The translations under genes were made by a program, and so were the position numbers. From contig NZ_JBBGZW010000001.1 of the NCBI RefSeq assembly GCF_037479095.1, positions 1,364,001 through 1,428,000 on the forward strand: 64,000 nucleotides of DNA, in the 5' to 3' direction. Below the pieces are notes generated by a model. That model was not told the origin of the DNA, searched no databases, and was given only the letters and a program-made list of their open reading frames with translations. The stretch comes from Pantoea nemavictus (GTDB lineage Bacteria; Pseudomonadota; Gammaproteobacteria; Enterobacterales; Enterobacteriaceae). Shown here in pieces: positions 18,247 through 28,740 of the stretch (the first letter of the stretch is position 1; every line of letters begins with the position of its first letter).

Positions 18247-18861
18247 TTAAGATTTCACCTTCAGGTCATTCTTCACGCTTTTCACGCCTTCAATGGCTTT
18301 GGCGATTTTCTCAGCACGATCGGACTGTGCCTGGTTCGCCACTTCCCCAGATAACTGCACCACGCCATTGGTGGTTTCCACCTTAACGTTGCGCGATGGC
18401 ACAATGTCATCTGCTAAAAGCTTAGCTTTAATTTCGCTGGTGGTGGCGGTATCACCGGCATAACCCTTCAGCGAAGCATTTTTGCTGTCTTTAACGTGCA
18501 GTTTGTCACTGACGGATTTCACACCTTCGACTTTCTGCACCAGCGCGACGGCTTTTTCCGCCTGATCCTGAGAGGCAACGAAGCCGCTCAAGGTCACCAC
18601 GCCATCATGCGTCTTGACGGAGATATCCGTACTTTTAATCGCTTCATCATCCACCAGCGCCGCTTTGGCTTTCGCAGTGATGCCGCTGTCATCCATATAA
18701 CCATCGACTTTTTTCATTGAGCTATCGATTTTCGAACCCGCGCTGTCGGAGGTTTGCTGTGCTTTCTGCGACAGTGATTCATCTGCAAACGCCGCGCCGC
18801 TCAGCAGAGCAGAACCGGCAAGAGCAGCAATCAGGGTTTTGGCAATCTTAGTCTTATTCAT
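18247..18861 (-). CDS. osmY: Periplasmic BON-domain stress protein OsmY
   Basis: A 204-residue precursor from ATG 18861; AAGGA lies eight bases upstream, whereas the ATG at 18870 touches the ribosome site and the one at 19035 is too far up. A Sec signal peptide (cleavage after AAFA) precedes two BON domains (about residues 55-125 and 135-204), each with the [17 protein letters not shown] or [15 protein letters not shown] pattern. In E. coli OsmY is made in stationary phase and under osmotic stress (RpoS) and acts as a periplasmic chaperone. Monocistronic here. Confidence 0.95.
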   Translation of the reverse strand: MNKTKIAKTLIAALAGSALLSGAAFADESLSQKAQQTSDSAGSKIDSSMKKVDGYMDDSGITAKAKAALVDDEAIKSTDISVKTHDGVVTLSGFVASQDQAEKAVALVQKVEGVKSVSDKLHVKDSKNASLKGYAGDTATTSEIKAKLLADDIVPSRNVKVETTNGVVQLSGEVANQAQSDRAEKIAKAIEGVKSVKNDLKVKS

Positions 18862-19078
18862 CGATATCATCCTTCTATCAGTTAACTCATCCGTTATCGC
18901 GGATGCGCCAGCAACGAACGGCGTTGCTGAGTTAGTGGACGTAATGAAACCCGAAAGGTCTCTTTTCTCGTCCGACAGGATAATAGTAGTAGGGATTACA
19001 GCTTTTGCTGGCTCTTGTGGTTGATATATCGCCAAAAAGAGAAAAAAACAGCGGAATTAGGAGGAGTCTGTATCCGAT

Positions 19079-19108
19079 AAAACAGGGCCAGTGAAAACCA
19101 CTGACCCT
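19079..19108 (-). terminator. Terminator of prfC
   Basis: On the minus strand CAGGGTCAGTGG-TTTT-CACTGGCCCTG followed by TTTT forms a strong stem 15 bases after the prfC stop codon. Confidence 0.7.
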
Positions 19109-19122
19109 GCTGGTAACGCCGA

Positions 19123-20712
19123 TTAGTGCTCGCGCGTTTTGCGGAATCTCACGTCAGGATAACGCTCCTGGGTGATATTGAGGTTCACCATGGTTGGCGC
19201 GATGTAAGTGAGGTTATCACCGCCATCCAGCGCCAGGTTCACTTCGTTTTTACGCTGGAAATCGTCGAATTTTTTCGCGTCATCACACTCAACCCAACGG
19301 GCGGTTGAGACGTTGATGGCTTCGTAAATCGCTTCAACGTTGTATTCGCTTTTCAGGCGCGCCACCACCACTTCGAACTGCAGCACACCGACCGCGCCGA
19401 CGATCAGATCGTTGTTATGTACCGGACGGAACACCTGCACCGCGCCCTCTTCCGACAGCTGCACCAGCCCTTTCAGCAGCTGTTTCTGCTTCAGCGGATC
19501 GCGCAGACGAATGCGGCGGAACAGCTCTGGCGCGAAGTTCGGAATGCCGGTGAACTTCATGTTTTCACCCTGAGTAAAGGTGTCGCCGATCTGGATGGTG
19601 CCGTGGTTGTGCAAGCCAATGATGTCGCCCGGATAGGCCTCTTCCACGTGCGAACGGTCGCCCGCCATGAAGGTCAGCGCATCGGAGATCACCACATCTT
19701 TACCGGTACGTACCTGACGCAGCTTCATGCCTTTTTCGTACTTGCCGGACACCACGCGCATAAATGCCACGCGGTCGCGGTGTTTCGGGTCCATGTTTGC
19801 CTGGATCTTAAACACGAAGCCGCTGAATTTCTCTTCTTTCGCTTCCACCAGACGCGTGTCGGTGTTGCGCGGCATCGGACGTGGCGCCCACGAAACCAGG
19901 CCATCGAGCATATGATCAACGCCGAAGTTACCCAGCGCGGTACCGAAGAATACCGGGGTGATTTCGCCGCTCAGGAACAGCTCCTGATCGAACTCGTGCG
20001 AAGCGCCCTGCACCAGTTCCAGCTCATCGCGCAGCTGCTGTGCCAGATCTTCACCTACCGCCGCGTCCAGCCCTGGATTCGCCAGACCTTTAACAATGCG
20101 CACTTCCTGAATGGTGTGGCCTTTACCGGTTTGATACAGGTAGATTTCGTCGTTATAGAGGTGATAAACCCCTTTGAACAACTTGCCACAGCCAATCGGC
20201 CAGGTGATTGGCGCGCAGGCGATTTTCAGCTCGCTCTCCACTTCATCCAGCAGCTCCATCGGATCGCGGATGTCACGGTCGAGTTTGTTCATGAAAGTGA
20301 TGATCGGCGTATCACGCAGGCGCGTTACTTCCATCAACTTTCGGGTACGATCTTCGACGCCTTTCGCGGCATCGATCACCATCAGGCAGCAGTCGACCGC
20401 CGTCAGCGTACGGTAGGTATCTTCGGAGAAGTCTTCGTGTCCTGGGGTATCCAGCAGGTTAACGAGGCTATCGCGATACGGGAACTGCATCACCGAGGTG
20501 GTGATGGAGATACCACGTTGTTTCTCCATCTCCATCCAGTCTGATTTCGCGTGCTGATTGGAGCCGCGGCCTTTGACGGTACCGGCGGTTTGAATCGCCT
20601 GTCCGAACAGCAGCACTTTTTCGGTGATTGTGGTTTTACCGGCGTCCGGGTGCGAGATGATCGCAAAGGTACGGCGGCGCGCCACTTCTTCTAAAAAGGG
20701 AGCATTAGACAT
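19123..20712 (-). CDS. prfC: Peptide chain release factor 3
   Basis: A 529-residue translational GTPase, the E. coli length, from ATG 20712 ([20 protein letters not shown]). G motifs are [13 protein letters not shown] (P-loop), [14 protein letters not shown] (G3) and NKLD (G4). RF3 recycles RF1/RF2 after peptide release. The in-frame ATG at 20736 would add eight unsupported residues. Confidence 0.97.
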   Translation of the reverse strand: MSNAPFLEEVARRRTFAIISHPDAGKTTITEKVLLFGQAIQTAGTVKGRGSNQHAKSDWMEMEKQRGISITTSVMQFPYRDSLVNLLDTPGHEDFSEDTYRTLTAVDCCLMVIDAAKGVEDRTRKLMEVTRLRDTPIITFMNKLDRDIRDPMELLDEVESELKIACAPITWPIGCGKLFKGVYHLYNDEIYLYQTGKGHTIQEVRIVKGLANPGLDAAVGEDLAQQLRDELELVQGASHEFDQELFLSGEITPVFFGTALGNFGVDHMLDGLVSWAPRPMPRNTDTRLVEAKEEKFSGFVFKIQANMDPKHRDRVAFMRVVSGKYEKGMKLRQVRTGKDVVISDALTFMAGDRSHVEEAYPGDIIGLHNHGTIQIGDTFTQGENMKFTGIPNFAPELFRRIRLRDPLKQKQLLKGLVQLSEEGAVQVFRPVHNNDLIVGAVGVLQFEVVVARLKSEYNVEAIYEAINVSTARWVECDDAKKFDDFQRKNEVNLALDGGDNLTYIAPTMVNLNITQERYPDVRFRKTREH

Positions 20713-20947
20713 GAGTGAATTCTTCTTCAAGGGCAACGCGCGGGCGGCGCGCTGCGATAAATCGTTTCGGGGTCATTCCTCGGGATAACGCGGCCAATGG
20801 CGACGCAGTAGCGTCAGTTCACAGCAAGAGGTGCGCGATCTACATTGGCGGCAGTCCTGAAATCCCATCAGTAATTGAGGCGGCATAGCATACAATATTT
20901 CGCCGAGGGGGGGAATCGCTGGCCAGGGCGAGGGGAAACAATCACAA

Positions 20948-22051
20948 CTAACCCAGAACCCGCACCACCGCCGCCTTAAAGATCTTCACGCCAATCTCCA
21001 GCGAGCTCAATTCAAAGCGCATATCAGGATGATGCAGGCCCGGCACCAGATTGGTTCCCAGCCCCCAGAAACCGGCTTTCACCTGCGGATTTTTCACCGG
21101 GTAATAGAAGAAATCCTCGCTGCCCGGCGTGGTTTTAGTATCCAGCAAACCCTCTTCGCCCAGTACATCAACAATCGCCGCGCGAATCACCGCTGTGGCT
21201 TCCTCGTGAATTTCCGCGGCCGGCATCTCTTTCAGCACCACCACGTCCGCCGAGGCACCCAGCGCCGCCACGCTGTGCTGAATCGCCAGCGTCACCTTCT
21301 CTTTCAGCAGGTCCATGGGCGCGTTTTCCTGCGAACGCAGATCCCACACCACGCGCGCCTCATCCGGCACCGAGTTGGTCACACCGGCATCACACAGGAA
21401 GCGCGTCGCTTTGACGCTCCAGGTCAAACCTGGCGGCAGATGGATGGCGTTAACCGCCTGCACCGCTTGTACCGCCGCGTCCAGCGCGTTAACGCCCAAA
21501 TGCGGACGCGCAGCGTGCGCGGGAGTCCCTTTAATCGTCGCTTCCAGCGTACTGCAGGCGGAGTAGATCACCGCCGGCGTCGCCTGCCCCACGTGACACT
21601 CCTCCAGCGGGCGCACATGGAAGCCAAGAATCATCTCCACATCATCAAGCGCGCCGCCTTCTATCATCGCCAGCGCCCCGGCACCCAGTTCTTCGGCTGG
21701 CTGGAACAGCAGTTTCAGGCGTCCTCTCTTAATTGCGCCCTCTTTCAGCAGCTGTTGCGCCGCCGTCAGCACCACCGAGGAGTGACCATCGTGACCGCAG
21801 GTGTGGCGAGCACAAGCCACGCCATTAATGATATGCCCCAGCGCATCCATATCCGCACGCAGCGCCAGCACCGGGCCAGGTTTGCCGCTGTCGATTTCCG
21901 CCACAATGCCGGTGGTGTTATTAATGCCGCGCGTCACCTTAATGCCGGCACTTTCCAGCTGATCGGCAATATAAGCGGAGGTTTTAAATTCCTGAAAACC
22001 CAGCTCAGGGATTTCATGCAGATAATGGTAATGCTCTAAGACGTTGGACAC
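20948..22051 (-). CDS. M20-family amidohydrolase / aminoacylase
   Basis: A 367-residue cytoplasmic metallohydrolase of the M20D group (hippurate hydrolase/IAA-amino-acid hydrolase type). I chose GTG 22051 because AGGAG lies seven bases upstream; the ATG at 22078 would add nine residues. Features: LHEIPELGFQE near the N-terminus, ALRADMDAL, CGHDGHSS, QPAEELGAGA with the catalytic Glu pair, and TTPGSEDFFYY. It deacylates N-acyl amino acids or similar amides; the substrate is unknown. Divergent from ftnA across a 238-base gap. Confidence 0.85.
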   Translation of the reverse strand: MSNVLEHYHYLHEIPELGFQEFKTSAYIADQLESAGIKVTRGINNTTGIVAEIDSGKPGPVLALRADMDALGHIINGVACARHTCGHDGHSSVVLTAAQQLLKEGAIKRGRLKLLFQPAEELGAGALAMIEGGALDDVEMILGFHVRPLEECHVGQATPAVIYSACSTLEATIKGTPAHAARPHLGVNALDAAVQAVQAVNAIHLPPGLTWSVKATRFLCDAGVTNSVPDEARVVWDLRSQENAPMDLLKEKVTLAIQHSVAALGASADVVVLKEMPAAEIHEEATAVIRAAIVDVLGEEGLLDTKTTPGSEDFFYYPVKNPQVKAGFWGLGTNLVPGLHHPDMRFELSSLEIGVKIFKAAVVRVLG

Positions 22052-22289
22052 CGCTAAGCTCCTGACAAGTAAAGGCAAGCCTCAGCATCGCCCGATGTGC
22101 AGCTATAATCAATCCAGCGTGAATGAAAATTAGTCAAAGTTGAGAACTCCTCGCATTCAACAAGTGGAATAATTCCATTTACAATCAATAAGATAAATTC
22201 AACCTTTTTACGAAAAAGCCTTCACAAAAAAGTATAGATTGATGCATAATTCGCCGTACTTCACCTAATAAATTAAAAAGGAATCAGCC

Positions 22290-22796
22290 ATGTTAACTGC
22301 TGAAATGACCTCTCGTTTGAACGACCAGCTGAACCTCGAATTCTTCTCTGCCAACCTGTATCTGCAGATGAGCGCCTGGTGCAGCGACAAAGGTTACGAA
22401 GGTGCCGCTTCATTCCTGAAAATGCACTCACGCGAAGAGATGCAGCACATGCAGAAGCTGTTCGATTACGTCAGCGATGCAGGTGCTCTGCCGGTTCTGG
22501 GCAGCATTGCCGCACCGGCAATTAGCTGGACTTCATTGAATGACGTGCTGGAAGAAGCGCTGAAGCATGAGCAGTTGATCACCAAAAAAATCAACGAGCT
22601 GGTGCACACCGCATTAACCACCCAGGATTACTCGACCTTCAACTTCCTGCAGTGGTACGTGGCAGAGCAGCATGAAGAAGAGAAACTGTTCAAAACCGTG
22701 CTGGATAAACTGGCGCTGGTGGGCAACAAAGGCGAAGGCCTGTTCCTGGTGGACAAAGATCTCGGCCACATGTCCGTCGACGGCCACGGCGCATAA
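22290..22796 (+). CDS. ftnA: Non-haem ferritin FtnA
   Basis: A 168-residue four-helix iron-storage protein forming a 24-mer. Ferroxidase ligands are recognisable: Glu17 in LNLEFFSANLYLQ, HSREEMQHM with Glu50 and His53 positions, and EQHEEEKLF with Glu/Gln near the end. AAAAAGGAATC precedes ATG 22290. Followed by a clear terminator, so monocistronic. Confidence 0.96.
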   Translation: MLTAEMTSRLNDQLNLEFFSANLYLQMSAWCSDKGYEGAASFLKMHSREEMQHMQKLFDYVSDAGALPVLGSIAAPAISWTSLNDVLEEALKHEQLITKKINELVHTALTTQDYSTFNFLQWYVAEQHEEEKLFKTVLDKLALVGNKGEGLFLVDKDLGHMSVDGHGA

Positions 22797-22825
22797 TAAT
22801 AAAGATTACCCACAGCAAAACAGCA

Positions 22826-22852
22826 AACGCCCGACATGTCGGGCGTTTTTTT
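22826..22852 (+). terminator. Terminator of ftnA
   Basis: ACGCCCGACATGTCGGGCGT forms a perfect stem followed by a run of T. Confidence 0.9.
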
Positions 22853-22867
22853 ATGGCTGCGTTCAAC

Positions 22868-22935
22868 ATTGCGCAATAAATTGCGCCGCTACACTACATG
22901 CACGAATCTGTAGCGGCGCGATTGATCGCGCGATT
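22868..22935. repeat. Paired palindromic repeat, family B (TGTAGCGGCGC..)
   Basis: GCGCAATAAATTGCGCCGCT and, facing it, TGTAGCGGCGCGATTGATCG (continuing CGC) are separated by about 16 bases. A similar facing pair is at 29891-29962. The second unit runs into the 3' end of the GGDEF-EAL gene. Confidence 0.75.
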
Positions 22936-25779
22936 TTAATCCAGCTCTTTCAAACGCAGTTCCGATGGCTGTGGACGCCCAAAGAAATAGCCCTGGAACA
23001 GCGTACAGCCCTCTTCGCGCAGCTTGGCGAACTGCTCGCTGCTCTCCACACCTTCGGCGGTGATCTGAATATCCAGGCTGCGGCTCATGCCGGTAATGGC
23101 GCGGATAATCGCCAGCGCCTCGCGGCTGTCGCCCATATCGTTGATAAACGACTTGTCGATTTTGATCTTGTCGAACGGGAACGAGCGCAAATAGCTCAGC
23201 GATGAATAGCCGGTGCCGAAATCATCCAGCGCAATCTGCACGCCAAGGGTTTTCAGGCTTTGCAGCGTGCGGATATTGCCAAGCGTATCGTCCAGCAGTA
23301 CCGATTCGGTGATCTCCACTTCCAGCCGATGTGGCGCCAGCCCTGATTCCCGTAACGCCCCTTCCACCACCGAAACCAGCGAGCTGTTCTTGAACTGCAG
23401 CGGCGACAGGTTAACCGACACCGATTGTTGCGTGCCCCAGCTCTGCGCTTCGCGGCAGGCTTCATACAGCGCATACGCGCCGAGCATATGGATCAAGCCG
23501 GTCTCTTCAGCAATGGGGATGAAATCATTCGGCATGATCAGCCCCTTAATCGGGTGATGCCAGCGCATCAGCGCTTCATAGCCAATAATGCCTTTCTCGT
23601 CGGTGATCGGTTGGTAATAGAGTTTGAGCTGGCGACCGGTGATGGCTTCCCGCAGATCGTTCTCGATCACGCGACGGCTGCGCGCCTGATCGTCCATCTC
23701 CATGGTGAAGTGCTCGAAGCGGTTACGCCCATTGCGCTTGGCTTCATACAGCGCCATGTCGGCGCAGCGCAGCATATGTTCCGGCGTATTGGTGGCTTGC
23801 GAGGTCAGCGCGATGCCAACGCTCAAGCCCACCGACAAGTTATGCCCTTCCACGTTAATCGGCGGACGAATCGCTTCGATCAAACGTTGTGCCACCACCG
23901 CCGCTTCATCTGCGCTGCGCACATTCGGCAGCACAATGGCAAACTCATCGCCGCCGATGCGGGCCAGGGTATCGTGATCGCGCAGCGCAGTTCGCAGGCG
24001 CTTTGCCACCACGCGCAGCAGGTCGTCACCAATCTGGTGGCCGAGCGCATCGTTGACGTTTTTAAAGTTGTCGAGATCGAGACACAGCGTGGCGCTGGTG
24101 TGGCCGTTCTGGTTATCCACGCGCAGCGCTTCGCTCAGCTTCTGGCGGAACAGCACGCGGTTTGGCAGGCTGGTGAGGTTATCGTGGTGCGCCATATGGC
24201 GGATGCGCGCATCGGCTTCGCGCTGGTCGGTCACATCTTCCACAATCAGCATCACGTAGTTCTGCCGCATATCTTTGCCGCTGATGGTGGTGGCGCGGGT
24301 ATGCAGAATGCGCTCGCCGCCGGCGGTTAGCATCAGCTGTTCGCGCGCATGAATACCTTCGCTGCGCAAGGCCACATCCGCCAGACTATTGAAGTAATCC
24401 CCCAGCTCGGCCGACATGCACTCATGCGGACGTTTATGCATGATCAGCGCTTTATTGACGCCAAACAGCTGCTCTGCTTTGTCATTCACCATCAAAATTT
24501 CGCGGCTGATGGCGTCTTCAACAATCACGCACGACGGAATATTACTGATGATGGTGTCGAGGAAGCCCGACAGCTCAGACATCTTCGCGCTCTGCGTCTG
24601 CGCTAAATCGCGCGCACGCAGCAGCTGCTGCTCATTCTCACGCCGTTCAGTGATATCGCGGGTAATTTTGGCGAAACCAATCAGTTTGCCGGTTTCATCG
24701 TGAATGGCCTCGATAACCACATGCGCCCAAAACGCCGAGCCGTCTTTGCGGTAGCGCCAGCCCTCATCTTCGAAACGGCCGGTTTTTAACGCAATCCCGA
24801 GGTTGGCTTCAGGCGAGTTAGCATTGCGTTCGGCGGAGCTGTAAAACACCGAGAAGTGCTGACCGACAATCTCATCAGCGATATAGCCTTTGGCGCGCTG
24901 AGCACCACTATTCCAGTTCACCACGCGGCCCTGCACATCCAGCATATAGATGGCGTAATCGCGCACGCCCTCCACCAGCAGGCGGAAGTTTTTCTCCTGC
25001 TCATGCTGTTTGCGCAGCAGCGCCTGCTGCTCAGTACAATCGCGGGTGATTTTGGCGTAGCCGATCAATTTACCGGCATCATCGCGAATCGCATCAATAA
25101 TCACGTGCGCCCAGAACGCGCTGCCATCTTTGCGATAGCGGTAGCCTTCATCTTCGAAACGGCCAGTTTTAAACGCGGTGGTAAGGTTTTTTTCCGGGAT
25201 GTGATTGAGGCGATCCTGCGCGCTATAGAAGCGTGAGAAGTGCTGTCCGACGATCTCTTCGGCCAGGTAGCCTTTCGCGCGCTGGGCGCCTACGTTCCAA
25301 TTTTCAACGTTGCCGTCCAAATCGAGCATGTAGATGGCGTAATCGCTGACGCCCTCCACCAGCATGCGAAAGCGCTGCTCCTGCTCGCGCTGTTTACGCT
25401 GTTGTTCCTGCTGTTCGGTGCAGTCGCGGGTGATTTTGGCAAAACCTAACAGCTCGCCATACTCATCCCGAATCGCGTCGATCACCACATGCGCCCAAAA
25501 CGCGCTGCCATCTTTGCGATAGCGCCAGCCTTCGGTTTCGAAGCGCCCCGTCGCTGTCGCCCCCGCCAGCCCGCGCTGCGGCGCGCCGTTTTTACGATCG
25601 TCTTCGCTGTAGAACAGCGCAAAATTCTTCCCAACAATTTCATCGGGCGTGTAGCCTTTGGCGCGTTGTGCCCCGGCGTTCCAGTTCGCCACGGTGCCAT
25701 CGGGTTTGAGCATGTAAATGGCGTAATCCACCACGCTCTGCACCAATAATCGGTACATGACGTCAGAGTTATTATTCAT
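22936..25779 (-). CDS. Cyclic-di-GMP protein with four PAS, GGDEF and EAL domains
   Basis: A 947-residue cytoplasmic protein without membrane segments. Three highly similar PAS domains (about residues 5-125, 135-255 and 263-385) each repeat YAIYML, NWN-GAQRAKGY and RYRKDGSAFWAHV-I-AI. A fourth, different PAS follows (about 400-520). The diguanylate cyclase domain contains GGDEF with HHDNLTSLPNR upstream. The phosphodiesterase domain has YEALMRW, the second EITESVL and DDFGTGYSSLSYL. Both active sites look intact, so it may make or break c-di-GMP depending on the signal sensed. Monocistronic and downstream of ftnA in the opposite direction. PAS amplification is unusual. Confidence 0.9.
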   Translation of the reverse strand: MNNNSDVMYRLLVQSVVDYAIYMLKPDGTVANWNAGAQRAKGYTPDEIVGKNFALFYSEDDRKNGAPQRGLAGATATGRFETEGWRYRKDGSAFWAHVVIDAIRDEYGELLGFAKITRDCTEQQEQQRKQREQEQRFRMLVEGVSDYAIYMLDLDGNVENWNVGAQRAKGYLAEEIVGQHFSRFYSAQDRLNHIPEKNLTTAFKTGRFEDEGYRYRKDGSAFWAHVIIDAIRDDAGKLIGYAKITRDCTEQQALLRKQHEQEKNFRLLVEGVRDYAIYMLDVQGRVVNWNSGAQRAKGYIADEIVGQHFSVFYSSAERNANSPEANLGIALKTGRFEDEGWRYRKDGSAFWAHVVIEAIHDETGKLIGFAKITRDITERRENEQQLLRARDLAQTQSAKMSELSGFLDTIISNIPSCVIVEDAISREILMVNDKAEQLFGVNKALIMHKRPHECMSAELGDYFNSLADVALRSEGIHAREQLMLTAGGERILHTRATTISGKDMRQNYVMLIVEDVTDQREADARIRHMAHHDNLTSLPNRVLFRQKLSEALRVDNQNGHTSATLCLDLDNFKNVNDALGHQIGDDLLRVVAKRLRTALRDHDTLARIGGDEFAIVLPNVRSADEAAVVAQRLIEAIRPPINVEGHNLSVGLSVGIALTSQATNTPEHMLRCADMALYEAKRNGRNRFEHFTMEMDDQARSRRVIENDLREAITGRQLKLYYQPITDEKGIIGYEALMRWHHPIKGLIMPNDFIPIAEETGLIHMLGAYALYEACREAQSWGTQQSVSVNLSPLQFKNSSLVSVVEGALRESGLAPHRLEVEITESVLLDDTLGNIRTLQSLKTLGVQIALDDFGTGYSSLSYLRSFPFDKIKIDKSFINDMGDSREALAIIRAITGMSRSLDIQITAEGVESSEQFAKLREEGCTLFQGYFFGRPQPSELRLKELD

Positions 25780-25981
25780 TGTTATTCGCCTATTGCTGGC
25801 CTGGTATTATTCAGAAATATTAAGAAAATTCTTAATTAGCATGCAGACTTAAGCGCAAATACGCAGCGCTGACAAGCGCTATTCATCCACAGACAAATGT
25901 TGGTAGGTCAGTTATCGGCAGTGGCGAGAAAATGTTCAGCGGGATACTTCAGCAATCAGCAACTGTTGACGGTAAAAACCG

Positions 25982-27724
25982 TTATGCCTGCCACGGCAAA
26001 ACGCCCTGCGGCAGGCGGCGCGTCAGCCTGCTAGCAAGCGCCATTAATAAGAAAACCACGAGGATCATCAGGCAGCCCACCGCCGCCGCCAGCGAAGCCG
26101 ATCCGCCTTCATCAAGAAACACGATGGTCGGTCCGATAGTTTGCGTTTGCGAGGTCACCAGCAGTATCGAGACCTGAATCTCATTCAGCGCCGTGAGAAA
26201 TACCAGTACGCTGCCGGCCAGGGCCGACGGCGCCGCCAGCGGCAGTAAAATATCGCGCATGCGGCGCATGAAACCCGCACCGCACAACCGCGCTGCTTCA
26301 TCCAGCGCCGGTTCCAGTTGCGCAAATCCCGCCAGCGTCGGACGCAACACCAGTGCGAGAAAGTTCGCCAGATAAGCGGCAAGGATGATCCATACCGTGC
26401 CGTACAGCGAAATATTGATCATCGGCAGCGGACGCAGAAAGAACAGCATCGCCGCCACGCCGGTGACAATGCCCGGCAGCGCGTAGGTCAGTTCACTTGC
26501 CAGCCACAGGCCGCGCACTAATTTGCTGCGACGCCAGCTGAGGAAGTAAGCGAGAAACAGCGCGCAGAAGGTCAGCAGCAGCGCCGTTAGCGTGGTCAAG
26601 CCCAGGCTGGTGAGAAAAGCGTGACGCACCGCCGGATATCCCCATAACGCGGCGCGGAAGTTCTCCAGCGTCAGGGTTTGCCAGCTCAGCGCCTGGCCGA
26701 AACCACGAGTTAATGCGGTGATCAGTAAGGCGCTGAGCGGTAATAGCAAGGTCAGCGCCATCCACAGCCAGGCGACGCCGGCAATCGCCATCCGGCCACG
26801 CCCCAGCGATTGCTGCCACACACGCGGCGCACCGTTGACGCGCACATCATGTCGCCCACCTAACCACGCGCTCGCCGCCATGCCCGCCAGCGTAATCACG
26901 GCAATCAACAAGGCGTAAACGGCGGTATTCGGCAGCGCACTCGGACCAATGCCATTCAGCTGTTGATACACCAGCGTGATCAGCGTCGGGACGCGCGCCG
27001 GAATCCCCAGCATCGCCTGAATGCCGAAGTTGCCTGCCGCCGCGACAAAGGTCAGCGCGGCACCGGCAAAAATCGCCGGGCGCGCCAACGGCAGCACAAT
27101 GGTGAACAGTATGCGCGCGCGTGACGCACCGCTGGCCTGCGCCGCTTCCACCAAATCGGCAGGTAAACGGCGCAAACCCGCGCGCACGGTGAGAAACACC
27201 AGCGGCGCATTATGGGTACCCAGCAGCAACACCATACCGCTTAAGGAGTAGAGCGGCTGTTCGCCCGGCGCAAACCACGGCCATCCCAGACGGGCAAACA
27301 GCAGCGCCAGCGGACTGCCGGGCGCCAGCGCCTGCAGCCACGCCAGCGCCGTCACCTGCGGCGGAATCATCAGCGGCAGAATAAAGGCAAACACCCAGGC
27401 GGTTTTGCCGCGCATATCGCTGAGTGCCACCAGCCACGCGGCGACCGTGCCCAGCAGCACCGAGATAAGGGTCGAACTGAGCGCAATGAACAAGGTATTG
27501 AAGCTGGCGATCAGCACGCGATCGCTCGCCAGCAGACGCGTCAAGCGCGCCAGATCCGGCACGCCGTGCGGCGCAATCGCGGTCCACACCAGCCGCAGCA
27601 GCGGCGCGACCGAGAGCAGGCCAATCAATAGCACCAGCAGCGCCAGGATGAGCCGTTCGCTGTTAAAGCCCAGGCGTTTAGCGCCGCGCGCCGTGCTGCG
27701 CCATTCGTTGCTCACCACGCTCAT
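25982..27724 (-). CDS. ABC importer permease, fused double-domain (PhnU2/AfuB/FbpB-like)
   Basis: A 580-residue inner-membrane protein with about 12 transmembrane helices in two homologous halves, each with the EAA loop contacting the ATPase (DLVEAAQASGASRARILFTI in the first half, LDEAARLCGAGFMRRMRDIL in the second). This fused design occurs in Fe(III), sugar-phosphate (Afu) and 2-aminoethylphosphonate (PhnU2) importers. The binding-protein gene ends two bases upstream of its start. A PHO-box-like site before the first gene favours a phosphorus compound as substrate; this is inference. Confidence 0.85.
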   Translation of the reverse strand: MSVVSNEWRSTARGAKRLGFNSERLILALLVLLIGLLSVAPLLRLVWTAIAPHGVPDLARLTRLLASDRVLIASFNTLFIALSSTLISVLLGTVAAWLVALSDMRGKTAWVFAFILPLMIPPQVTALAWLQALAPGSPLALLFARLGWPWFAPGEQPLYSLSGMVLLLGTHNAPLVFLTVRAGLRRLPADLVEAAQASGASRARILFTIVLPLARPAIFAGAALTFVAAAGNFGIQAMLGIPARVPTLITLVYQQLNGIGPSALPNTAVYALLIAVITLAGMAASAWLGGRHDVRVNGAPRVWQQSLGRGRMAIAGVAWLWMALTLLLPLSALLITALTRGFGQALSWQTLTLENFRAALWGYPAVRHAFLTSLGLTTLTALLLTFCALFLAYFLSWRRSKLVRGLWLASELTYALPGIVTGVAAMLFFLRPLPMINISLYGTVWIILAAYLANFLALVLRPTLAGFAQLEPALDEAARLCGAGFMRRMRDILLPLAAPSALAGSVLVFLTALNEIQVSILLVTSQTQTIGPTIVFLDEGGSASLAAAVGCLMILVVFLLMALASRLTRRLPQGVLPWQA

Positions 27725-27726
27725 GA

Positions 27727-28716
27727 TTAGCCGCCAAACAGCGCGGTAAACTGGTCGCGCACTGCGGCGTCTTCTTTAATCGCTTGCGCTACGTCCGGCG
27801 ACAGCAGCTTAATTTTGTTGATGGGCGTGAAACCTTCCGGCGCCGCGATGCGATCGTCAACCGGACGGTTGCCCTGCTCAACCACGAGTTTCTGGCCCGG
27901 CTCGGACAGCAAAAAGTTCACGAACGCTTTGGCGGCAGGCAGGTTATGTACCGATTTCATGATCGCCACCGGTTCGGTGACGTAGGAGACGCCCTCTTGC
28001 GGATAAACCAGATCAACCGGCGAGCCCTTTTTCTTCGCCAGAATCACGTCGGCGTCGGTGATGATGCCGTATTTATCCAGCCCGCTGGCCACCGCCTTCA
28101 GCGCCGGACCGTTGCCGCCCTGCGGCGCAACACCCAGCGCCGCCAGCTTTTTATAGAAGCTCCAACCAATTGACGGCGTGTTGATATCGGTGTGCAGCTT
28201 GTAGAGCGCCGCGCCGGAGTACAGCGGGCTTGGCACCGCGATCTGGCCTTTATTGGCTTCGACCGCCAACGCACTCCAGCTGTCAACCGGCTGCGCGAGC
28301 TGGGTGTTATACGCAATCACCGTGGCGATAATTTTGGTGCCAAAGAAGGTCTTGTCCTGGTCGTAGAACGACGGATTGATGTGGCTGAGCGGCGCATCGC
28401 TGTAGGTGTAGAGCTGGTTCTCATTTTTCAGCGCGCCAAGGTTAATGGCATCGGCAATCAGCAGCACGTCCGGTTTGGCCTGGCCGCTCAGCATTTCGGT
28501 ACGCAGTACGTTCATCAACTGCGTGGTGCCGTTGCGCGTCCACTCCACCTGCACATTGGGATAAGCGGCCTTGAATGCATCCATGGTTTGCTGCGCAATC
28601 TCCGGCGCTTGCGAGGTGTAGACCACCAGCTTGCCCGCTGGCGCCGGTTCGGCATGAGTGACGGCAGAAACCAGTAAACCGCTGGCTAACATCAAAACGT
28701 TGAAGGTAGTACGCAT
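27727..28716 (-). CDS. Periplasmic solute-binding protein of the same ABC importer
   Basis: A 329-residue precursor with a Sec signal peptide (MRTTFNVLMLASGLLVSAVT, cleavage after HAEPA region). Class II/iron-type binding fold with the N-terminal LVVYTSQAPEI strand and the hinge-side IAYNTQL segment. The double tyrosine used by ferric binding proteins is not obvious, which speaks against Fe(III); phosphonate or phosphate ester is my preference. It lies between ATPase and permease genes on one transcript. Confidence 0.8.
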   Translation of the reverse strand: MRTTFNVLMLASGLLVSAVTHAEPAPAGKLVVYTSQAPEIAQQTMDAFKAAYPNVQVEWTRNGTTQLMNVLRTEMLSGQAKPDVLLIADAINLGALKNENQLYTYSDAPLSHINPSFYDQDKTFFGTKIIATVIAYNTQLAQPVDSWSALAVEANKGQIAVPSPLYSGAALYKLHTDINTPSIGWSFYKKLAALGVAPQGGNGPALKAVASGLDKYGIITDADVILAKKKGSPVDLVYPQEGVSYVTEPVAIMKSVHNLPAAKAFVNFLLSEPGQKLVVEQGNRPVDDRIAAPEGFTPINKIKLLSPDVAQAIKEDAAVRDQFTALFGG

Positions 28717-28740
28717 CGCATGTCCCTGAGTAGAAGAAGG

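Noticed and set aside
19417..20544. Long open frame of 375 codons opposite prfC
   Set aside because: Antisense of a strongly conserved GTPase gene with strict codon use; no ribosome site or motifs.
21029..22039. Open frame of 336 codons opposite the M20 amidohydrolase
   Set aside because: Arg/His-rich antisense product without recognisable domains.
23425..24330. Open frame of 301 codons opposite the GGDEF-EAL gene
   Set aside because: Antisense shadow; the sense frame has intact catalytic motifs.
27727..28716. Naming the binding protein FbpA (ferric iron)
   Set aside because: The paired tyrosines typical of ferric-binding proteins are not evident and the upstream site looks like a PHO box, not a Fur box.
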